A stretch of 64,000 nucleotides of DNA from Stutzerimonas frequens (GCF_024448335.1 NZ_JAMOHM010000001.1:124001-188000), one strand, 5' to 3'. Positions 1-11,478 are shown, counted from the stretch's first letter. A program made the numbers and translations. The notes: generated by a model from the letters alone, not told the origin.

Positions 1-128
1 CTATGCCGCGCTGCTCGATGCATCAAGCGAAAAGCCGACGAATCTCACAAGCGCACCTAGCCGCTGCACGTCCATGAGAAGACCCTGCTAGCGCAACGGG
101 AGTTCGACGGTAAGAAGGAAAGTTTTGC

Positions 129-620
129 TCAGTCGCGGCGCAATAGCTGCGCCAGACAGACAATGGCCATGCCGATGAAGGCCAGTAGACTCCACTCGGG
201 AATGCTCAGCCCCAGCATCGTCCAGCTCACTTCGGCACACTCCGCGGTGCCGTGCAGCACCAGACGGGCGATTTCCTGGAAGGGCAACGCTTCCATCATG
301 TATTCCAGGCTCGGCAGGCAGCTCGGCAGCTGATCGGCCGGCACACTCTGCAACCAGATCTGGCGAATGGCAGTGGCGCTGCCGAACAGTACGAACAACA
401 GGCCGACACCAGCGTAAACGCGCCGCCCGGTCTTGGCCGGTCCGTGAATCGCAGCCACCAGGCAGGTCAGGCCGAAGGCGATCACGCAGATGCGCTGGAC
501 AATGCACAGTGGGCACGGCGCCAGGCCCATTACGTGTTCCATGTAGAGCGCAACGACGATCAGCAGCGCGCTTCCGATAAAAGCGAGAAGGAACAGGGAA
601 CGTGGGCTGGCCAGACGCAT
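129..620 (-). CDS. dsbB: Disulfide bond formation protein B
   Basis: Inner-membrane quinone reductase that reoxidises periplasmic DsbA. The 163-residue length, four hydrophobic segments and two periplasmic cysteine pairs fit the family: Cys36 and Cys39 in the APCPLC motif, then Cys101 and Cys128 in the second loop. The start follows the first hydrophobic helix normally. It is the last gene of the leftward hem cluster, 119 bases after hemY, as is the DsbB paralogue called dsbH in P. aeruginosa; which of the two paralogue names fits best cannot be settled here. The 128 bases to its left hold no recognisable gene. Confidence 0.95.
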   Translation of the reverse strand: MRLASPRSLFLLAFIGSALLIVVALYMEHVMGLAPCPLCIVQRICVIAFGLTCLVAAIHGPAKTGRRVYAGVGLLFVLFGSATAIRQIWLQSVPADQLPSCLPSLEYMMEALPFQEIARLVLHGTAECAEVSWTMLGLSIPEWSLLAFIGMAIVCLAQLLRRD

Positions 621-739
621 GGTGGCTCCGCTTGCAAGGGAAAGTCCGCTACGGTAGTGGAAACCTGGACAGCCTTACAAGCGGCGAGAAAGACCCGCGC
701 AAGCGTCAAGCCCGGCACATGGCGGACCTGACGAGCCGG

Positions 740-1960
740 TCACAGAGTCGCGGGCAGATTGCGATCGAGCAAACCGACGCCCTGCTGGAACAGGCGATTG
801 CTGCTTTCGGTATCGCCCAGTTGCGCCAGGAGACGCGCCAGCTCGGCGCAGGTCTCCGGGCGGTGGTCGAAGCGTAGGCTCGCCTCGAAATAGTCGCGCG
901 CCTTGCCCCATAGCTCGTTGCGCAGACTGAGCCGTCCCAGCGCAAGCAGCAGCACGGGGTTTTGCGGATGATCCTTGAGCCAGCCTTCGGCATGCGCCAG
1001 CTGGCGCGCCGGATCACGCCCGAGTACGCGGCCGTAGCGTTCCACCAGTCGATCGTCGTACTGCCGTTTGATCGCCGCGTAGAGAACCTCCTCGGCTTTC
1101 CCCTGGGCACCGAGGCGAGCGAGTCCGTCGGCGTAGGCGCGCACCACCAGTGGCTCCCCTCGCAGTGCGCTGGGGACGGTCTGCCAACGCTGATTCAGCG
1201 CCTCGATGCTCGCCTCCGGAGCCAGCTCGGACGGCTGCCCGGCCTGTTCGACCGCCGCCGTCCAGGCCAACACTTCCAGCTCGCTTAGCTTGGCCGCTGG
1301 CAGCACGCGATGCTTGCGCAGCTCCGGCAGCAGCCGACACAGCGCTGCCCAGTCCTCGAGCTGGACATACAGCTGTTGCAGCAGCGTCAGTACATAGGGA
1401 TGTCGCGGATGGTCGTTCTGCAGCTCGCTGAGCGAGGCGCGCGCCTCGACATACTGGCCGCGAGCAATCTGCAGCTGCGCCTGGGTCAGGCCGATCGCCA
1501 ACGCCGCCTCGGGTTCACGCTCGCGAGCCTTCTGCAGCAGCTCATCGCTCTGGGCATACTCGCCCAGCTCGTTGGCCGCCCGCGCTGCGCCCAGATAATG
1601 CACCAACGGCTGCCGATCCTTCTCGGCGGCCAGTTGCAGGTGATTGAGCGCCGGCGCCCATTGGCCTTCGGCAAGCTCGCGCAGGCCGCTGCGGGACGCC
1701 TTCTCCACACGGCGTTCGCGATGGCGACGCGACCATGGGTTGACCAGCGCACCGGAGATTTGCAACAGCCCCAGCAGCCAGTGCACCACAACGGCCACCA
1801 GCCACAGGCTTGCGACCAGGGCAAGGAAGACCCAGAAGCTCGACTCGTAGCGGAACTGATCATATGTGATCAGCACGTAGCCAGCGCTCTGGCTGATCGC
1901 CCAGCCGAGGAATCCGGCAACGGCAAGCAGCAGAATGAGTAGCAACGCCAGTCTTTTCAT
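740..1960 (-). CDS. hemY: HemY-type TPR membrane protein
   Basis: Gammaproteobacterial HemY is an inner-membrane protein encoded next to hemX and hemD; its exact part in porphyrin synthesis is unresolved, and it is not the Bacillus HemY oxidase. The 406-residue protein has two N-terminal membrane helices (about residues 4-24 and 40-65) followed by an alpha-helical, alanine- and leucine-rich body typical of tetratricopeptide repeats. Its ATG overlaps the hemX stop by four bases (ATGA), so the two are probably translationally coupled. Confidence 0.92.
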   Translation of the reverse strand: MKRLALLLILLLAVAGFLGWAISQSAGYVLITYDQFRYESSFWVFLALVASLWLVAVVVHWLLGLLQISGALVNPWSRRHRERRVEKASRSGLRELAEGQWAPALNHLQLAAEKDRQPLVHYLGAARAANELGEYAQSDELLQKAREREPEAALAIGLTQAQLQIARGQYVEARASLSELQNDHPRHPYVLTLLQQLYVQLEDWAALCRLLPELRKHRVLPAAKLSELEVLAWTAAVEQAGQPSELAPEASIEALNQRWQTVPSALRGEPLVVRAYADGLARLGAQGKAEEVLYAAIKRQYDDRLVERYGRVLGRDPARQLAHAEGWLKDHPQNPVLLLALGRLSLRNELWGKARDYFEASLRFDHRPETCAELARLLAQLGDTESSNRLFQQGVGLLDRNLPATL

Positions 1961-3132
1961 GTGCGCTGGGCCTCCTGCTCGGCATCCTGCGTCTCGGGCT
2001 GGGCGGGCGCTTCACCTGCATCGCCCGCGTCGCGGCGTTCACGCTTCTGTACGTAGGCCTGCAGCGCCTCCAGCGCCGGCGCAAGATCGGGCAGGGTCAC
2101 CTCCACCTCGCGCTGTGAAAGCTCTTCGAGACGCTTGCGCAGACCGCGAGCCTGGCCATTGTCTTCACTGAAGTGGTCCTTGAGCACCGAGCTGGCCTGC
2201 TCCAGTGACTGCCGATAGACCTCGGCATTGCCATTGAGCACCGCCCACTGGGCCTGCTCGATAGCCAGCGAAAGGGCCAGGCGCACCTGGCCCAAGGTCT
2301 GCCCGGCAAGCAGCGGCTTGACGTCGGCACTGGCGTCGAAGTCCACCCGCACGTAGCGCGTCAGCTCGTTCAGCCAGCGTTGCCAGCGGCTGTCCTGGGC
2401 GCTTTCCGGCTGCGCCTCGCCATTGACGAACTCCGGTGCCAGTGCGCTGAGCTGAGCGGTCTGCCCACGCAAGGCGCCGAGCTGCAGAAACAGCCCGGTG
2501 CGATCGAGTTCCGGCAGGCTACGCAGACCTTCGAGCCCTTCCAGCAGTTTCTGCCGCGTGCTGTAGGCAGCGGGATCGTCCTGCTTCTGCAGGATCAGAT
2601 CGGCTTCGTGAACCAGCATTTCGGCGCTTTTCACGTCCTGCATGGCCGACAGCTGCAGCATCGCCATGCGCAGCAAGTGTTCAGCTTCGGCCAAGCGCCA
2701 CTCCTCGCGGCTCGCGCCGAGCACCTGCTCAACCCGGCCGGAAAGGCGCTGCTGATCGCTCTGCAGCGTCGCCAGCATACGCCGCCGCTCCTCCAGCTCA
2801 CTGGCCGATGGCAACTGCTCCAGACGACCAAGGCGTGCCGCCATCTGGCGCTCGCGCTCGGCCAGCTGACGCGTCTGTTCGGCGGTGCCTTGCATGGCTT
2901 CGAGTCGCTGGCCTTCCTGAACGCCGAGCTGCTGCAGCTGCCAGACGCCGTAACCAGCGAGCGCCACGCCACCCAGCCCGACCAGCAGCGCCACGGTTGC
3001 CAGGGACCTGGCGCCGCCACTGGCGACAGGCTTGGACGGGGCAGTCTTGGACGGCTTGGCGGGCTCGACGGCTGGAGTCGGCTCACTGGCGGGGGGTTGC
3101 AGCGGTTCTTTCTTGGAATCTGCTTCGCTCAC
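1957..3132 (-). CDS. hemX: HemX, membrane protein linked to uroporphyrinogen synthesis
   Basis: Member of the HemX family, annotated historically as uroporphyrin-III C-methyltransferase but without a methyltransferase domain. From a GTG at 3132 it is 391 residues: a low-complexity cytoplasmic head rich in Pro, Glu and Lys, one membrane helix (about residues 40-60), then a long coiled coil with many Gln, Glu and Arg, and a helical C-terminus. The frame is open further upstream into hemD, but the GTG just after the hemD stop gives the normal length and N-terminus. It sits between hemD and hemY in one operon. Confidence 0.9.
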   Translation of the reverse strand: MSEADSKKEPLQPPASEPTPAVEPAKPSKTAPSKPVASGGARSLATVALLVGLGGVALAGYGVWQLQQLGVQEGQRLEAMQGTAEQTRQLAERERQMAARLGRLEQLPSASELEERRRMLATLQSDQQRLSGRVEQVLGASREEWRLAEAEHLLRMAMLQLSAMQDVKSAEMLVHEADLILQKQDDPAAYSTRQKLLEGLEGLRSLPELDRTGLFLQLGALRGQTAQLSALAPEFVNGEAQPESAQDSRWQRWLNELTRYVRVDFDASADVKPLLAGQTLGQVRLALSLAIEQAQWAVLNGNAEVYRQSLEQASSVLKDHFSEDNGQARGLRKRLEELSQREVEVTLPDLAPALEALQAYVQKRERRDAGDAGEAPAQPETQDAEQEAQRT

Positions 3133-3148
3133 GTTTCCATCCTTTGCA

Positions 3149-3919
3149 TCAGGAAGCGACCACCGCGGTTTCCCGCAAGGCCGCCAGCAAGGCCGCAGCT
3201 CCTGCGCCGCGGCAATCCACAATTCGTTTGGCGCCCAACTGTCGAGCCATCTCCGCCACCCGCGGGCTGGGTACGAACAAGGGTAGCTCAGACAATTCGG
3301 GCCAGGTATCGGCTGCCAGCTCATGCAGCGACAGCAGACCCTGCCCACTGCTGACCACCAGGCCGTTGAGCCGTTCCGAGCGGAGCGTGGCGGCGAGTGT
3401 TCCCAAGGGGTAATCGGGCAGGTAACGCCGGTACAGCTCGAGGATATCCACCTGCACCCCGCGCGCGCGCAATGTCTCGGCGAGAAACTCGCGGCCACCC
3501 TCGCCACGCAGGATCAGCACCTTCGGATCGGGCCGGGCCAGCGCGTGCTCCAACTGCGGCAGCGCCAGCAGCGCCTCGCTGTCGTCACCCCGCTCGGGCC
3601 AGCTGACATCCAGCCCATAGGCTTCGAGGATCGCCCCGGTGGCGCCACCGACGCTGAACCAGGCTTGACCGAACGGGGGCTGCGGCCAATAGCGGTCGAG
3701 CAGCTCCAGGCCCAGCCGGGCAGCCGGTTTGCTGACCACGATGACGGCGCAATAGCGATCCAGCTCGAGGATCGCCGCACGCTGCTCGGCCTTTTCCGGC
3801 AACGGCTCGATCGCCAGCAGCGGCAGACTGGCGCTGTGCACGCCGGCTTCGGCGAGTGTTGCCGCCAGCGCCTCGCATTCTTCGGCCGGCCGGGTCAGCA
3901 GCAGGCGCCAGCCAGTCAC
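3149..3919 (-). CDS. hemD: Uroporphyrinogen-III synthase
   Basis: Cyclises hydroxymethylbilane, the HemC product, to uroporphyrinogen III with inversion of ring D. The 256-residue protein begins with the family signature GWRLLLTRP and contains the two-lobed HemD pattern ending in a Pro-Ser-rich turn (VPSPRVAE). The GTG start at 3919 overlaps the hemC stop by four bases (GTGA), which fixes the start although the frame stays open upstream. Cotranscription with hemC, hemX and hemY is likely. Confidence 0.93.
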   Translation of the reverse strand: MTGWRLLLTRPAEECEALAATLAEAGVHSASLPLLAIEPLPEKAEQRAAILELDRYCAVIVVSKPAARLGLELLDRYWPQPPFGQAWFSVGGATGAILEAYGLDVSWPERGDDSEALLALPQLEHALARPDPKVLILRGEGGREFLAETLRARGVQVDILELYRRYLPDYPLGTLAATLRSERLNGLVVSSGQGLLSLHELAADTWPELSELPLFVPSPRVAEMARQLGAKRIVDCRGAGAAALLAALRETAVVAS

Positions 3920-4860
3920 GCGTGACCAGCCTCGCCATAGACCGCCTTGAGGATCTGCTCGGCACCCTGGGCCAGCAGCTCCTCGGCGACCTGCACGCCC
4001 AACGCCTCGGCTTCGGCGGCAGGCGCCCGGCCTTCGGCGCGCAGCAGCACGGTGCCGTCCGGCTGGCCGACCAATCCGCGCAACCATAGCTGCTCGCCTT
4101 CGAGCACCGCGTAACAGGCGATCGGCACCTGGCAGCCGCCGTTCAAGCGCTTGTTCAAGGCGCGTTCGGCTACGACACGAGTCGCGGTCGGCGCGTGGTT
4201 CAGGCATTCCAGCAGCGCGTGCAGTTCGCTGTCGGTGGTACGGCATTCGATGCCGACCGCGCCCTGACCGCCGGCCGGCAGGCTCTCGTCCACGCTGATG
4301 CTGGAGCGGATGCGCTCACCGAAGCCAAGGCGGATCAGCCCGGCGGCAGCGAGGATGATGGCGTCGTACTCACCTGCATCGAGCTTGGCCAGCCGGGTGT
4401 TGACGTTGCCGCGCAGGAACTGGATTTTCAGGTCCGGCCGCCGCGCCAGCAGCTGGGCCTGGCGACGCAGTGACGAGGTGCCGACCACGCTGCCGGGCGG
4501 CAGCGCATCGAGGTCGTCGAAGTGGTTGGAGACGAAGGCATCGCGCGGATCTTCACGCTCGCAGATGCAGTACAGGCCCAGCCCTTCGGGAAATTCCATC
4601 GGCACGTCCTTCATGGAGTGCACGGCGATGTCCGCTTCGTTCTCCATCAGTGCCGTTTCCAGTTCCTTGACGAACAGACCCTTGCCGCCAATCTTCGCCA
4701 GCGGTGCGTCGAGCAGCTTGTCGCCGCGGCTGACCATCGGCACCAGGCTGACCTTGAGCCCCGGATGCGACGCCTCCAGGCGCGCCTTGACGTATTCGGC
4801 CTGCCACAGGGCCAGGGCACTCTTGCGGGTGGCGATGCGAATTTCGCGAGACATGGACAA
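3916..4860 (-). CDS. hemC: Porphobilinogen deaminase (hydroxymethylbilane synthase)
   Basis: Polymerises four porphobilinogens into hydroxymethylbilane in the cytosol. The 314-residue length is normal. Visible signatures are [11 protein letters not shown] at the N-terminus, the catalytic Asp85 in HSMKDVP, the arginine-rich cofactor site around residues 131-155, and Cys243 in NGGCQVP, which carries the dipyrromethane cofactor. The start could be Met1 or Met3. It is the first gene of the hem cluster; its promoter must lie in the 149 bases between it and algR, which is read in the same direction. Confidence 0.97.
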   Translation of the reverse strand: MSMSREIRIATRKSALALWQAEYVKARLEASHPGLKVSLVPMVSRGDKLLDAPLAKIGGKGLFVKELETALMENEADIAVHSMKDVPMEFPEGLGLYCICEREDPRDAFVSNHFDDLDALPPGSVVGTSSLRRQAQLLARRPDLKIQFLRGNVNTRLAKLDAGEYDAIILAAAGLIRLGFGERIRSSISVDESLPAGGQGAVGIECRTTDSELHALLECLNHAPTATRVVAERALNKRLNGGCQVPIACYAVLEGEQLWLRGLVGQPDGTVLLRAEGRAPAAEAEALGVQVAEELLAQGAEQILKAVYGEAGHA

Positions 4861-5009
4861 TTCCAGAACAGTGAATTGCCGGCGATGATAACAGGCCGGA
4901 CAACCAGCCTGCGTTGGCCGGAATCAAGTAAAGCGCGCTGTCATGCCACCACGCCGGAGCCCGCCAGCCGTACCAGCTGACGGTCACCAACGCAGCGAGC
5001 CGTGCTGGC

Positions 5010-5756
5010 TCAGAGGTTCTGCATCAGCTTGCGCACGCCGGCCACATGACGCCGACTCACGGTTAGCGCCTCGCCGTCGAGCCCCTTGAGGAACAGCTGG
5101 AAGTGGCCGAGCGGCGTGCGTTGCAGACGCTCGATCCGATCGCGGAACACCAGCGCGTTGCGATGGATGCGCACGAAGCGCTCGCCGAACTCGTCCTCCA
5201 GCGATTTCAACGGCTCGTCCAGCAGCACCTCGCCACCAACGTGGCGCAGGGTGACGTACTTGTGGTCGGCGATGAAGTAGATCACCTGATCCAGCGGAAT
5301 CAGCTCGATGCCCTTGCGGGTTCGCGCGCTGATGTGGCTGCGCGGTCCGGCACCGGACACCGCAGCCGGACGGGTCAAGGCAGCGAGCTGAACGCGATTG
5401 GGCCGTTCGGCCTTCTTCAGCGCCTCGGACAGGTGCTCCGGGCGCACCGGCTTGACCAGATAGCCAACCGCGCTGACTTGGAAGGCATCCAGGGCGAATT
5501 CATCATGGGCAGTACAGAAAATCACCGCTGGCGGCGCATCCGTCTCGCAAAGCTTGGCTGCAACCTGCAGACCATCGAGCCCGGGCATGCGGATATCCAG
5601 CAGCACGATATCAGGGCGCAGTTCCTCGATCAGCGTCAATGCTTCTTCGCCATTGCTGGCAGCAGGCTCGAGGACACGATAGCCGTCGAGGTCACCTACC
5701 AGTCGGCTGAGGCGCTCGCGGGCTAGAGGTTCGTCATCGACAATCAGGACATTCAT
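5010..5756 (-). CDS. algR: LytTR response regulator AlgR
   Basis: DNA-binding response regulator that in Pseudomonas controls alginate synthesis (including algC), twitching motility and virulence-type traits. The start [10 protein letters not shown] gives 248 residues, the same as AlgR; 16 further in-frame codons upstream are rejected. The receiver carries the phosphoacceptor Asp54 in LLDIRMPG and a conserved Lys near residue 102. Residues from about 140 form a LytTR DNA-binding domain (ISARTRKGIELIPL, FVRIHRNALV). Its ATG overlaps the algZ stop by four bases. The target gene algC lies 54 kb downstream in this window. Confidence 0.96.
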   Translation of the reverse strand: MNVLIVDDEPLARERLSRLVGDLDGYRVLEPAASNGEEALTLIEELRPDIVLLDIRMPGLDGLQVAAKLCETDAPPAVIFCTAHDEFALDAFQVSAVGYLVKPVRPEHLSEALKKAERPNRVQLAALTRPAAVSGAGPRSHISARTRKGIELIPLDQVIYFIADHKYVTLRHVGGEVLLDEPLKSLEDEFGERFVRIHRNALVFRDRIERLQRTPLGHFQLFLKGLDGEALTVSRRHVAGVRKLMQNL

Positions 5757-6811
5757 ATAGATCTGGCTTCCTGCGTTTGTCTCGCACATGGATAGCGTAG
5801 ACATGTGTAATGGCGGCCTTCACGGCGCTCCACGCTGAGACTCGCTAGCGGACCGAAAAGTGCCGCTAATCGTGCGTCGATGTTCTGCAAACCCTGCCGC
5901 GTACCCCGTGAAGCCTGCGCTTGAGCGGTTTCGTCGAACGGGTTGCTGACCACCAACTGAAACACACCATCGACATATTCAGCGGCTACGCTGACCAGAC
6001 CGCCGTCGATACGTGGCTGAATGCCATAGACCAGCGCATTCTCCAGCAGCGGCTGCAGCGTCAGCTGCGGAATCGGCAGGTCGTCCGGCACGCTGTCGAC
6101 CCGCCAGTCCATCTGCAGCCGGTCGCCCAAGCGGTACTGTTCGATCGACAGGTAGCGGCGCGACAGCTCCAGTTCGTCACGCCAGGCCACCAGCGTGCCC
6201 GGCCGCGCCAGGCTCGCACGGAACAGGTCGGACAGGTCCAGCACCGCCTGCTCGGCCTTGGCCGGATCGCTGGCCACCAGCGCGGCAATGCTGTTGAGGC
6301 TGTTGAACAGGAAGTGCGGACGAATGCGCGCCTGCAGCGATTCGATCCGCGCCCGCAGCTCGGCCTGCTCCTGGCGCCGCCACTGGCTCTGCAGATAGAA
6401 ATAGCGTAGCAGCAGACCCGACATGATCAGGCTGATCAGCGCGTGCCGCAGGTAGAGATTGACCTCGCCGTCGCGCGAAAGCGGGCCCCCGAGCTGGTAG
6501 ATGTCCGCCACGGCGGTGCAGGCCAGCGTCAGCCCGACCACCAGCGCGCAGCACGCCAGCCCGGCCAACGCCGCGCGGAGCCGCGCCAACAGTGGACGCA
6601 GCAGACACATGGTGCCGGCCGACAGCAGCACGATCCACTGCACGAACAACGAGGTCAGCGCCAGGCGCATCCAGTCGAAGCCCGGCTGCATGGGTTCGGC
6701 CAGCACCAGCACGAACACCAGCAGCTCGGCGAGCAGGACAAGGCCGAGCAAGGCCTCGGGCTGGCACAGCTCGGGAACGAAGAAATCATCGGATACGGCG
6801 GTGGTTTTCAC
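5753..6811 (-). CDS. algZ: Sensor histidine kinase AlgZ/FimS
   Basis: Membrane partner of AlgR, of the LytS/His_kinase type. The 352-residue protein has four hydrophobic helices in residues 18-140 and then the motif [12 protein letters not shown] with phosphoacceptor His166. The C-terminal ATPase part contains a short N-box (LLENALVYG) and a glycine-rich [10 protein letters not shown] stretch. There is no extra sensor domain. It is the first gene of the algZ-algR pair, reading away from argH across a 207-base divergent spacer. Confidence 0.93.
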   Translation of the reverse strand: MKTTAVSDDFFVPELCQPEALLGLVLLAELLVFVLVLAEPMQPGFDWMRLALTSLFVQWIVLLSAGTMCLLRPLLARLRAALAGLACCALVVGLTLACTAVADIYQLGGPLSRDGEVNLYLRHALISLIMSGLLLRYFYLQSQWRRQEQAELRARIESLQARIRPHFLFNSLNSIAALVASDPAKAEQAVLDLSDLFRASLARPGTLVAWRDELELSRRYLSIEQYRLGDRLQMDWRVDSVPDDLPIPQLTLQPLLENALVYGIQPRIDGGLVSVAAEYVDGVFQLVVSNPFDETAQAQASRGTRQGLQNIDARLAALFGPLASLSVERREGRHYTCLRYPCARQTQEARSI

Positions 6812-7018
6812 GCGGATCAGCCTGTGGATCGACCTGCCGGGAGTTTCCTTGCACGCCTCGGTGACGGCAAGCCAAGCACCCGTCGGCGAAGGCGAAATCG
6901 TGCGGATTTGCCAGCCAGCTCACCCTTCGCCCGGCTGCGCCCGGTGTGCCCGCCCGCAGCGCCATCCCTGCTATCATCGCCGCCTTTCCTCAGCCTTCGG
7001 ATTTCAGCGAGCGCATAC

Positions 7019-8413
<1,395 letters not shown>

Positions 8414-8422
8414 CCGGAGTCG

Positions 8423-8442
8423 GCCGACCGCTTGCGGTCGGC
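8423..8442 (+). terminator. Possible terminator after argH
   Basis: An eight-to-nine base-pair GC-rich hairpin (GCCGACCG, loop CTTG, CGGTCGGC) begins ten bases after the argH stop. The following bases (TGTTCAGCTT) form only a weak U-tract. Confidence 0.45.
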
Positions 8443-8606
8443 TGTTCAGCTTGCAGCAGAGCCGGGTTGTCGCGCCGTCTGGCGCTGCAGCTCGGTGGCC
8501 GCCGCCGGGCCAATGTGCGGTTCAAGCGGCAGGTGATGACCATCCTCACAAGCCCGCCAACTGGCGCAACAATGCGCTCACCCCTCTCCCGCTCAGGAAG
8601 ATTGAG

Positions 8607-9086
8607 ATGCCCCTCGACATTCGCCCCGCGGTTCGCGAAGACGCCGCACTGATCCTGCGCTTCATCACCGATCTGGCCATCTATGAAAAGGCCGAGCACG
8701 AGGTCAAGACCGACGTCTCCGGCATCGAGAACAGCCTGTTCGCCGACGGCAGCAGCGCCCATGGTTTGATCTGCGAGCTGGACGGCGAGCCGATCGGCTA
8801 CGCGGTGTACTTCTTCAACTACTCGACCTGGCTGGGCAAGCACGGCCTGTATCTGGAAGACCTGTACGTCACCCCGCAGCAGCGCGGCGTCGGCGCCGGC
8901 AAGGCACTGCTGCGTTATCTGGCCAAACTGGCGGTAGCGCGCGGCTGCGGGCGCTTCGAGTGGTCGGTGCTGGACTGGAATCAGCCAGCCATCGACTTCT
9001 ACGAATCCATCGGTGCCAGGCCGCAGAACGAGTGGATCGGCTACCGCCTGACCGGCGATGCACTGTCAGAGTTCGCGGCGGGTTGA
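8607..9086 (+). CDS. GNAT family N-acetyltransferase
   Basis: 159-residue cytosolic acetyltransferase of unknown substrate. The start MPLDIRP follows an AGGAAG ribosome site. The acetyl-CoA motif is LYVTPQQRGVGAGKALL (about residues 91-107), followed by WNQPAIDFYESIGA, the usual C-terminal GNAT strand-helix. The overall pattern resembles diamine (spermidine-type) acetyltransferases (ALILRFITDLAIYEKAEHE at the start), but the substrate cannot be fixed from sequence. The next gene begins inside its stop codon. Confidence 0.88.
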   Translation: MPLDIRPAVREDAALILRFITDLAIYEKAEHEVKTDVSGIENSLFADGSSAHGLICELDGEPIGYAVYFFNYSTWLGKHGLYLEDLYVTPQQRGVGAGKALLRYLAKLAVARGCGRFEWSVLDWNQPAIDFYESIGARPQNEWIGYRLTGDALSEFAAG

Positions 9087-10270
9087 GCGATCGTTCGAGC
9101 TCGCCTGCGTCAGCCGCTGAGCTGCCGCCGCGCAAGGCGCGTCTGCCGTTTGCCAACGCCTGGTTCTTCCCGGCTGCCGCGCTCTACGCGGCGCTGATCC
9201 TGCCGTATTCGGTACTGGCGCTACTTGGTCTGCTTCCCGCGCCGCCCGGGCTCGCCACATCCGCCGGTCACGCCCACGAGATGCTCTTCGGCTTTGCACT
9301 CGCGGTGATCGCCGGCTACCTGCTCGGCCCGCAGCCACTGCGCTTTACCCTTGCGCTACTCGGCTGCTGGGCATTGGCGCGCCTCGGTTTCCTGCTTTGG
9401 CCAGGTTCCTGGCTGGCACTGGCCAGCGCCGGCGCCTTTGCTGCCGGATTTGCCTGGAAGGTGTTGCCGCGCTTTCTCGGCGCCGCGAAAAAATGGCGCA
9501 ACCAGACGGTTGCCCCGGTGGTTGCCGTACTTGGCCTGCTCAGCGCCATCGCCAGCGGCGGCTTTGCAGCTGGCTTCGAGCGGCTCATGCTGGAGGAGGC
9601 GCTGCTACTGGTCGCCATCCTGATGTTCTTCATGGGCGGACGGATCATCGCGCCAGCCATCGCCGGTTACGCGCAGAGCCGGGGATGGCGACTGGATGCG
9701 CGAGTGCAGCCACATATCGAAGGCGCCGTGCTGATCCTGCTCGGCCTCGCCCTGCTGTTGAACCTCCTGCCCTGGCCGCTTACCCGGCAAGTGACCGGTG
9801 CCGTACTGGTCGCCGCCGCCCTACTCACGGCCATCCGCCTGCTGCGCTGGCAACCCTGGCGCTGTGCGCGGCCGGAGCTGCTGACCCTGCTGCTCGGCTA
9901 TGCCTGGCTCGCCATTGGCCTGCTATTGCTTGGCCTGGGGACGTTGCTGCCGGCGCTGCCATTGAACGCAACGCTGCACACCTTGACCGTCGGCGCGCTG
10001 GGCAGCCTGACCTTCGCGGTCATGGCCCGTACCCGGCTGCTCTACCGGTTCCGCGATCCCGCGGCCCAGCCCTGGATACAGCCGGTGGCGCTGCTGATCA
10101 GCCTGGCGGCGCTGGCACGGGTGCTGCCCGCCCTATTGAATCAGCCTCAGCAAGGCTGGCTACTGCTCGCCGCCGGCTGCTGGTCGCTGGCCTTTCTGGC
10201 GCTGGTCTTGCTGCTCTGGCGTTGTCGCGAGGCACACGCGGACAGCCATCGCGGTAAAGCTGGCCGCTGA
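9083..10270 (+). CDS. nnrS: NnrS family haem-copper membrane protein
   Basis: NnrS proteins are polytopic inner-membrane proteins tied to nitric oxide metabolism and tolerance in denitrifiers. The protein has about 12 hydrophobic segments and the family motifs AGHAHEMLFGF and HTLTVGALGSLTFAVMART, whose histidines are candidate metal ligands. The most likely start is TTG at 9083, overlapping the preceding stop as TTGA, giving 395 residues; no ATG exists before the first membrane helix in this frame. Coupling to an acetyltransferase rather than to nir or nor genes is unusual. Expression is probably set by translational coupling. Confidence 0.85.
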   Translation: MSDRSSSPASAAELPPRKARLPFANAWFFPAAALYAALILPYSVLALLGLLPAPPGLATSAGHAHEMLFGFALAVIAGYLLGPQPLRFTLALLGCWALARLGFLLWPGSWLALASAGAFAAGFAWKVLPRFLGAAKKWRNQTVAPVVAVLGLLSAIASGGFAAGFERLMLEEALLLVAILMFFMGGRIIAPAIAGYAQSRGWRLDARVQPHIEGAVLILLGLALLLNLLPWPLTRQVTGAVLVAAALLTAIRLLRWQPWRCARPELLTLLLGYAWLAIGLLLLGLGTLLPALPLNATLHTLTVGALGSLTFAVMARTRLLYRFRDPAAQPWIQPVALLISLAALARVLPALLNQPQQGWLLLAAGCWSLAFLALVLLLWRCREAHADSHRGKAGR

Positions 10271-10363
10271 GTCATCGGCCGGAACTCTCGCGCGTTACGC
10301 TTGACCTACATGCAACCGACGGCGACTGCCCCCTGGTCCGCCGCCGCATTCGCCGAGGCCTGC

Positions 10364-10891
10364 ATGACCGACCTGCGCACCCTGCTGCTGAACCAGAACA
10401 CCCAGGGCGCCGAGCTCTTCGACTCGCCCAAGGAGCGCCTGATGTTCTACCGCTCCGAAATCCATTTCGAATCCTCGCTGTTGGCCGAACGCACCAGCGC
10501 CTACCTGTCGTCGCAGTCGTTCCTGATGATTGCCTTCGCCTCATCGATGGCCAACAGCAACCCGGAGTGGGGTGAACTGTTCCGTCTGGTGGTGCCGGCG
10601 ATTCTCTCGGTGCTCGGCCTGGTCACGTCGCTGCACGCGATGCCCGGCATCAAGTCCAACTTCGACGTCATCGAACGCTGGCATCAGAAACAGTCCGAGC
10701 TGCTGCAGCTCGAAGGCCGCGTCGGCATGCTGCCGAACAACGAATCGGCCCTGTTCGGCGAAGGCAGCAGCCCGGTCGGCGGGCCTCGCTACAAGCGCAC
10801 CCTGCTGTTCTCGCTGCGCACACCGATCATCTTCTCGCTGGTCTGGAGCGCATTCGGCCTGCTCTGCCTGGCCCTCAGCCTGATGGACTGA
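10364..10891 (+). CDS. Uncharacterised small membrane protein
   Basis: I do not recognise this 175-residue protein. It has a soluble N-terminus (RTLLLNQNTQGAELFDSP, then YRSEIHFESSLLAERTSAYL), a hydrophobic hairpin at about residues 46-85 and a C-terminal membrane helix (about 152-174). The start at 10364 is preceded by GAGG at good spacing; an in-frame TTG at 10301 and ATG at 10310 would add up to 21 residues. It stands alone 93 bases after nnrS. The layout of soluble segments between two membrane regions resembles small membrane-complex proteins, but no function can be given. Confidence 0.75.
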   Translation: MTDLRTLLLNQNTQGAELFDSPKERLMFYRSEIHFESSLLAERTSAYLSSQSFLMIAFASSMANSNPEWGELFRLVVPAILSVLGLVTSLHAMPGIKSNFDVIERWHQKQSELLQLEGRVGMLPNNESALFGEGSSPVGGPRYKRTLLFSLRTPIIFSLVWSAFGLLCLALSLMD

Positions 10892-10956
10892 CGCGCCGCG
10901 GCATTGCTTCACGGGGCAGCCGGTGCTTAGCTGGATGCATCCCTATGGAGAAACCC

Positions 10957-11400
10957 ATGTCCGATCCAGACCGCCCCCGCTATCGCGTCGATGCCGATCG
11001 CCAGGCCGCTCAGCGCCGGGTACGCTACGTCGAAACCAACCGCCCGGATGACGGTAGCTGCACGATATGCCAGCTGGACGCAGAAAATCCGGCCCCGCTC
11101 GACGAGATACCTGCCATGGCGCAAGACACACCCAGCAACGATGAAGATGAAGCGTTCGCCGAAGAGACCCTGATCCAGGCGATCGAGAACCAGCTTGAAG
11201 CCGGTGAGCCCGCGGCCACCCAGGCCACGCTGAACAAGCTGACGCTGGTCGGCTACGAGCGCGACGAATGCCTGCAGATGATGGCGCTGGTCCTCGCCCA
11301 CGAGATCCGCGCGATGCTCAGCGAAGACCGCCCTTTCGACGGTGCCGCCTACGAGGCCATGCTGCGCAAGCTGCCGGAACTGCCGCAGGCATCCGAATAG
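10957..11400 (+). CDS. Hypothetical acidic protein
   Basis: Unrecognised 147-residue cytosolic protein. An N-terminal basic part (PRYRVDADRQAAQRRVRYVE) is followed by an acidic linker with the pair CTIC, then a helical C-terminal half (TLIQAIENQLEAGEP ... LPELPQ). The start Met at 10957 follows GGAG at seven bases; an upstream ATG at 10945 has no ribosome site. Codon usage looks like its neighbours, so it is probably real. Pseudomonads often carry such lineage-specific genes between argH and cyaA. Confidence 0.7.
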   Translation: MSDPDRPRYRVDADRQAAQRRVRYVETNRPDDGSCTICQLDAENPAPLDEIPAMAQDTPSNDEDEAFAEETLIQAIENQLEAGEPAATQATLNKLTLVGYERDECLQMMALVLAHEIRAMLSEDRPFDGAAYEAMLRKLPELPQASE

Positions 11401-11478
11401 GACCTGGATCAAGGCAGGGTCGCCGCCAGCATCTACACTCAGCGGACAGGGCATGAGCCCACCACCCGAGGAGCGAGC

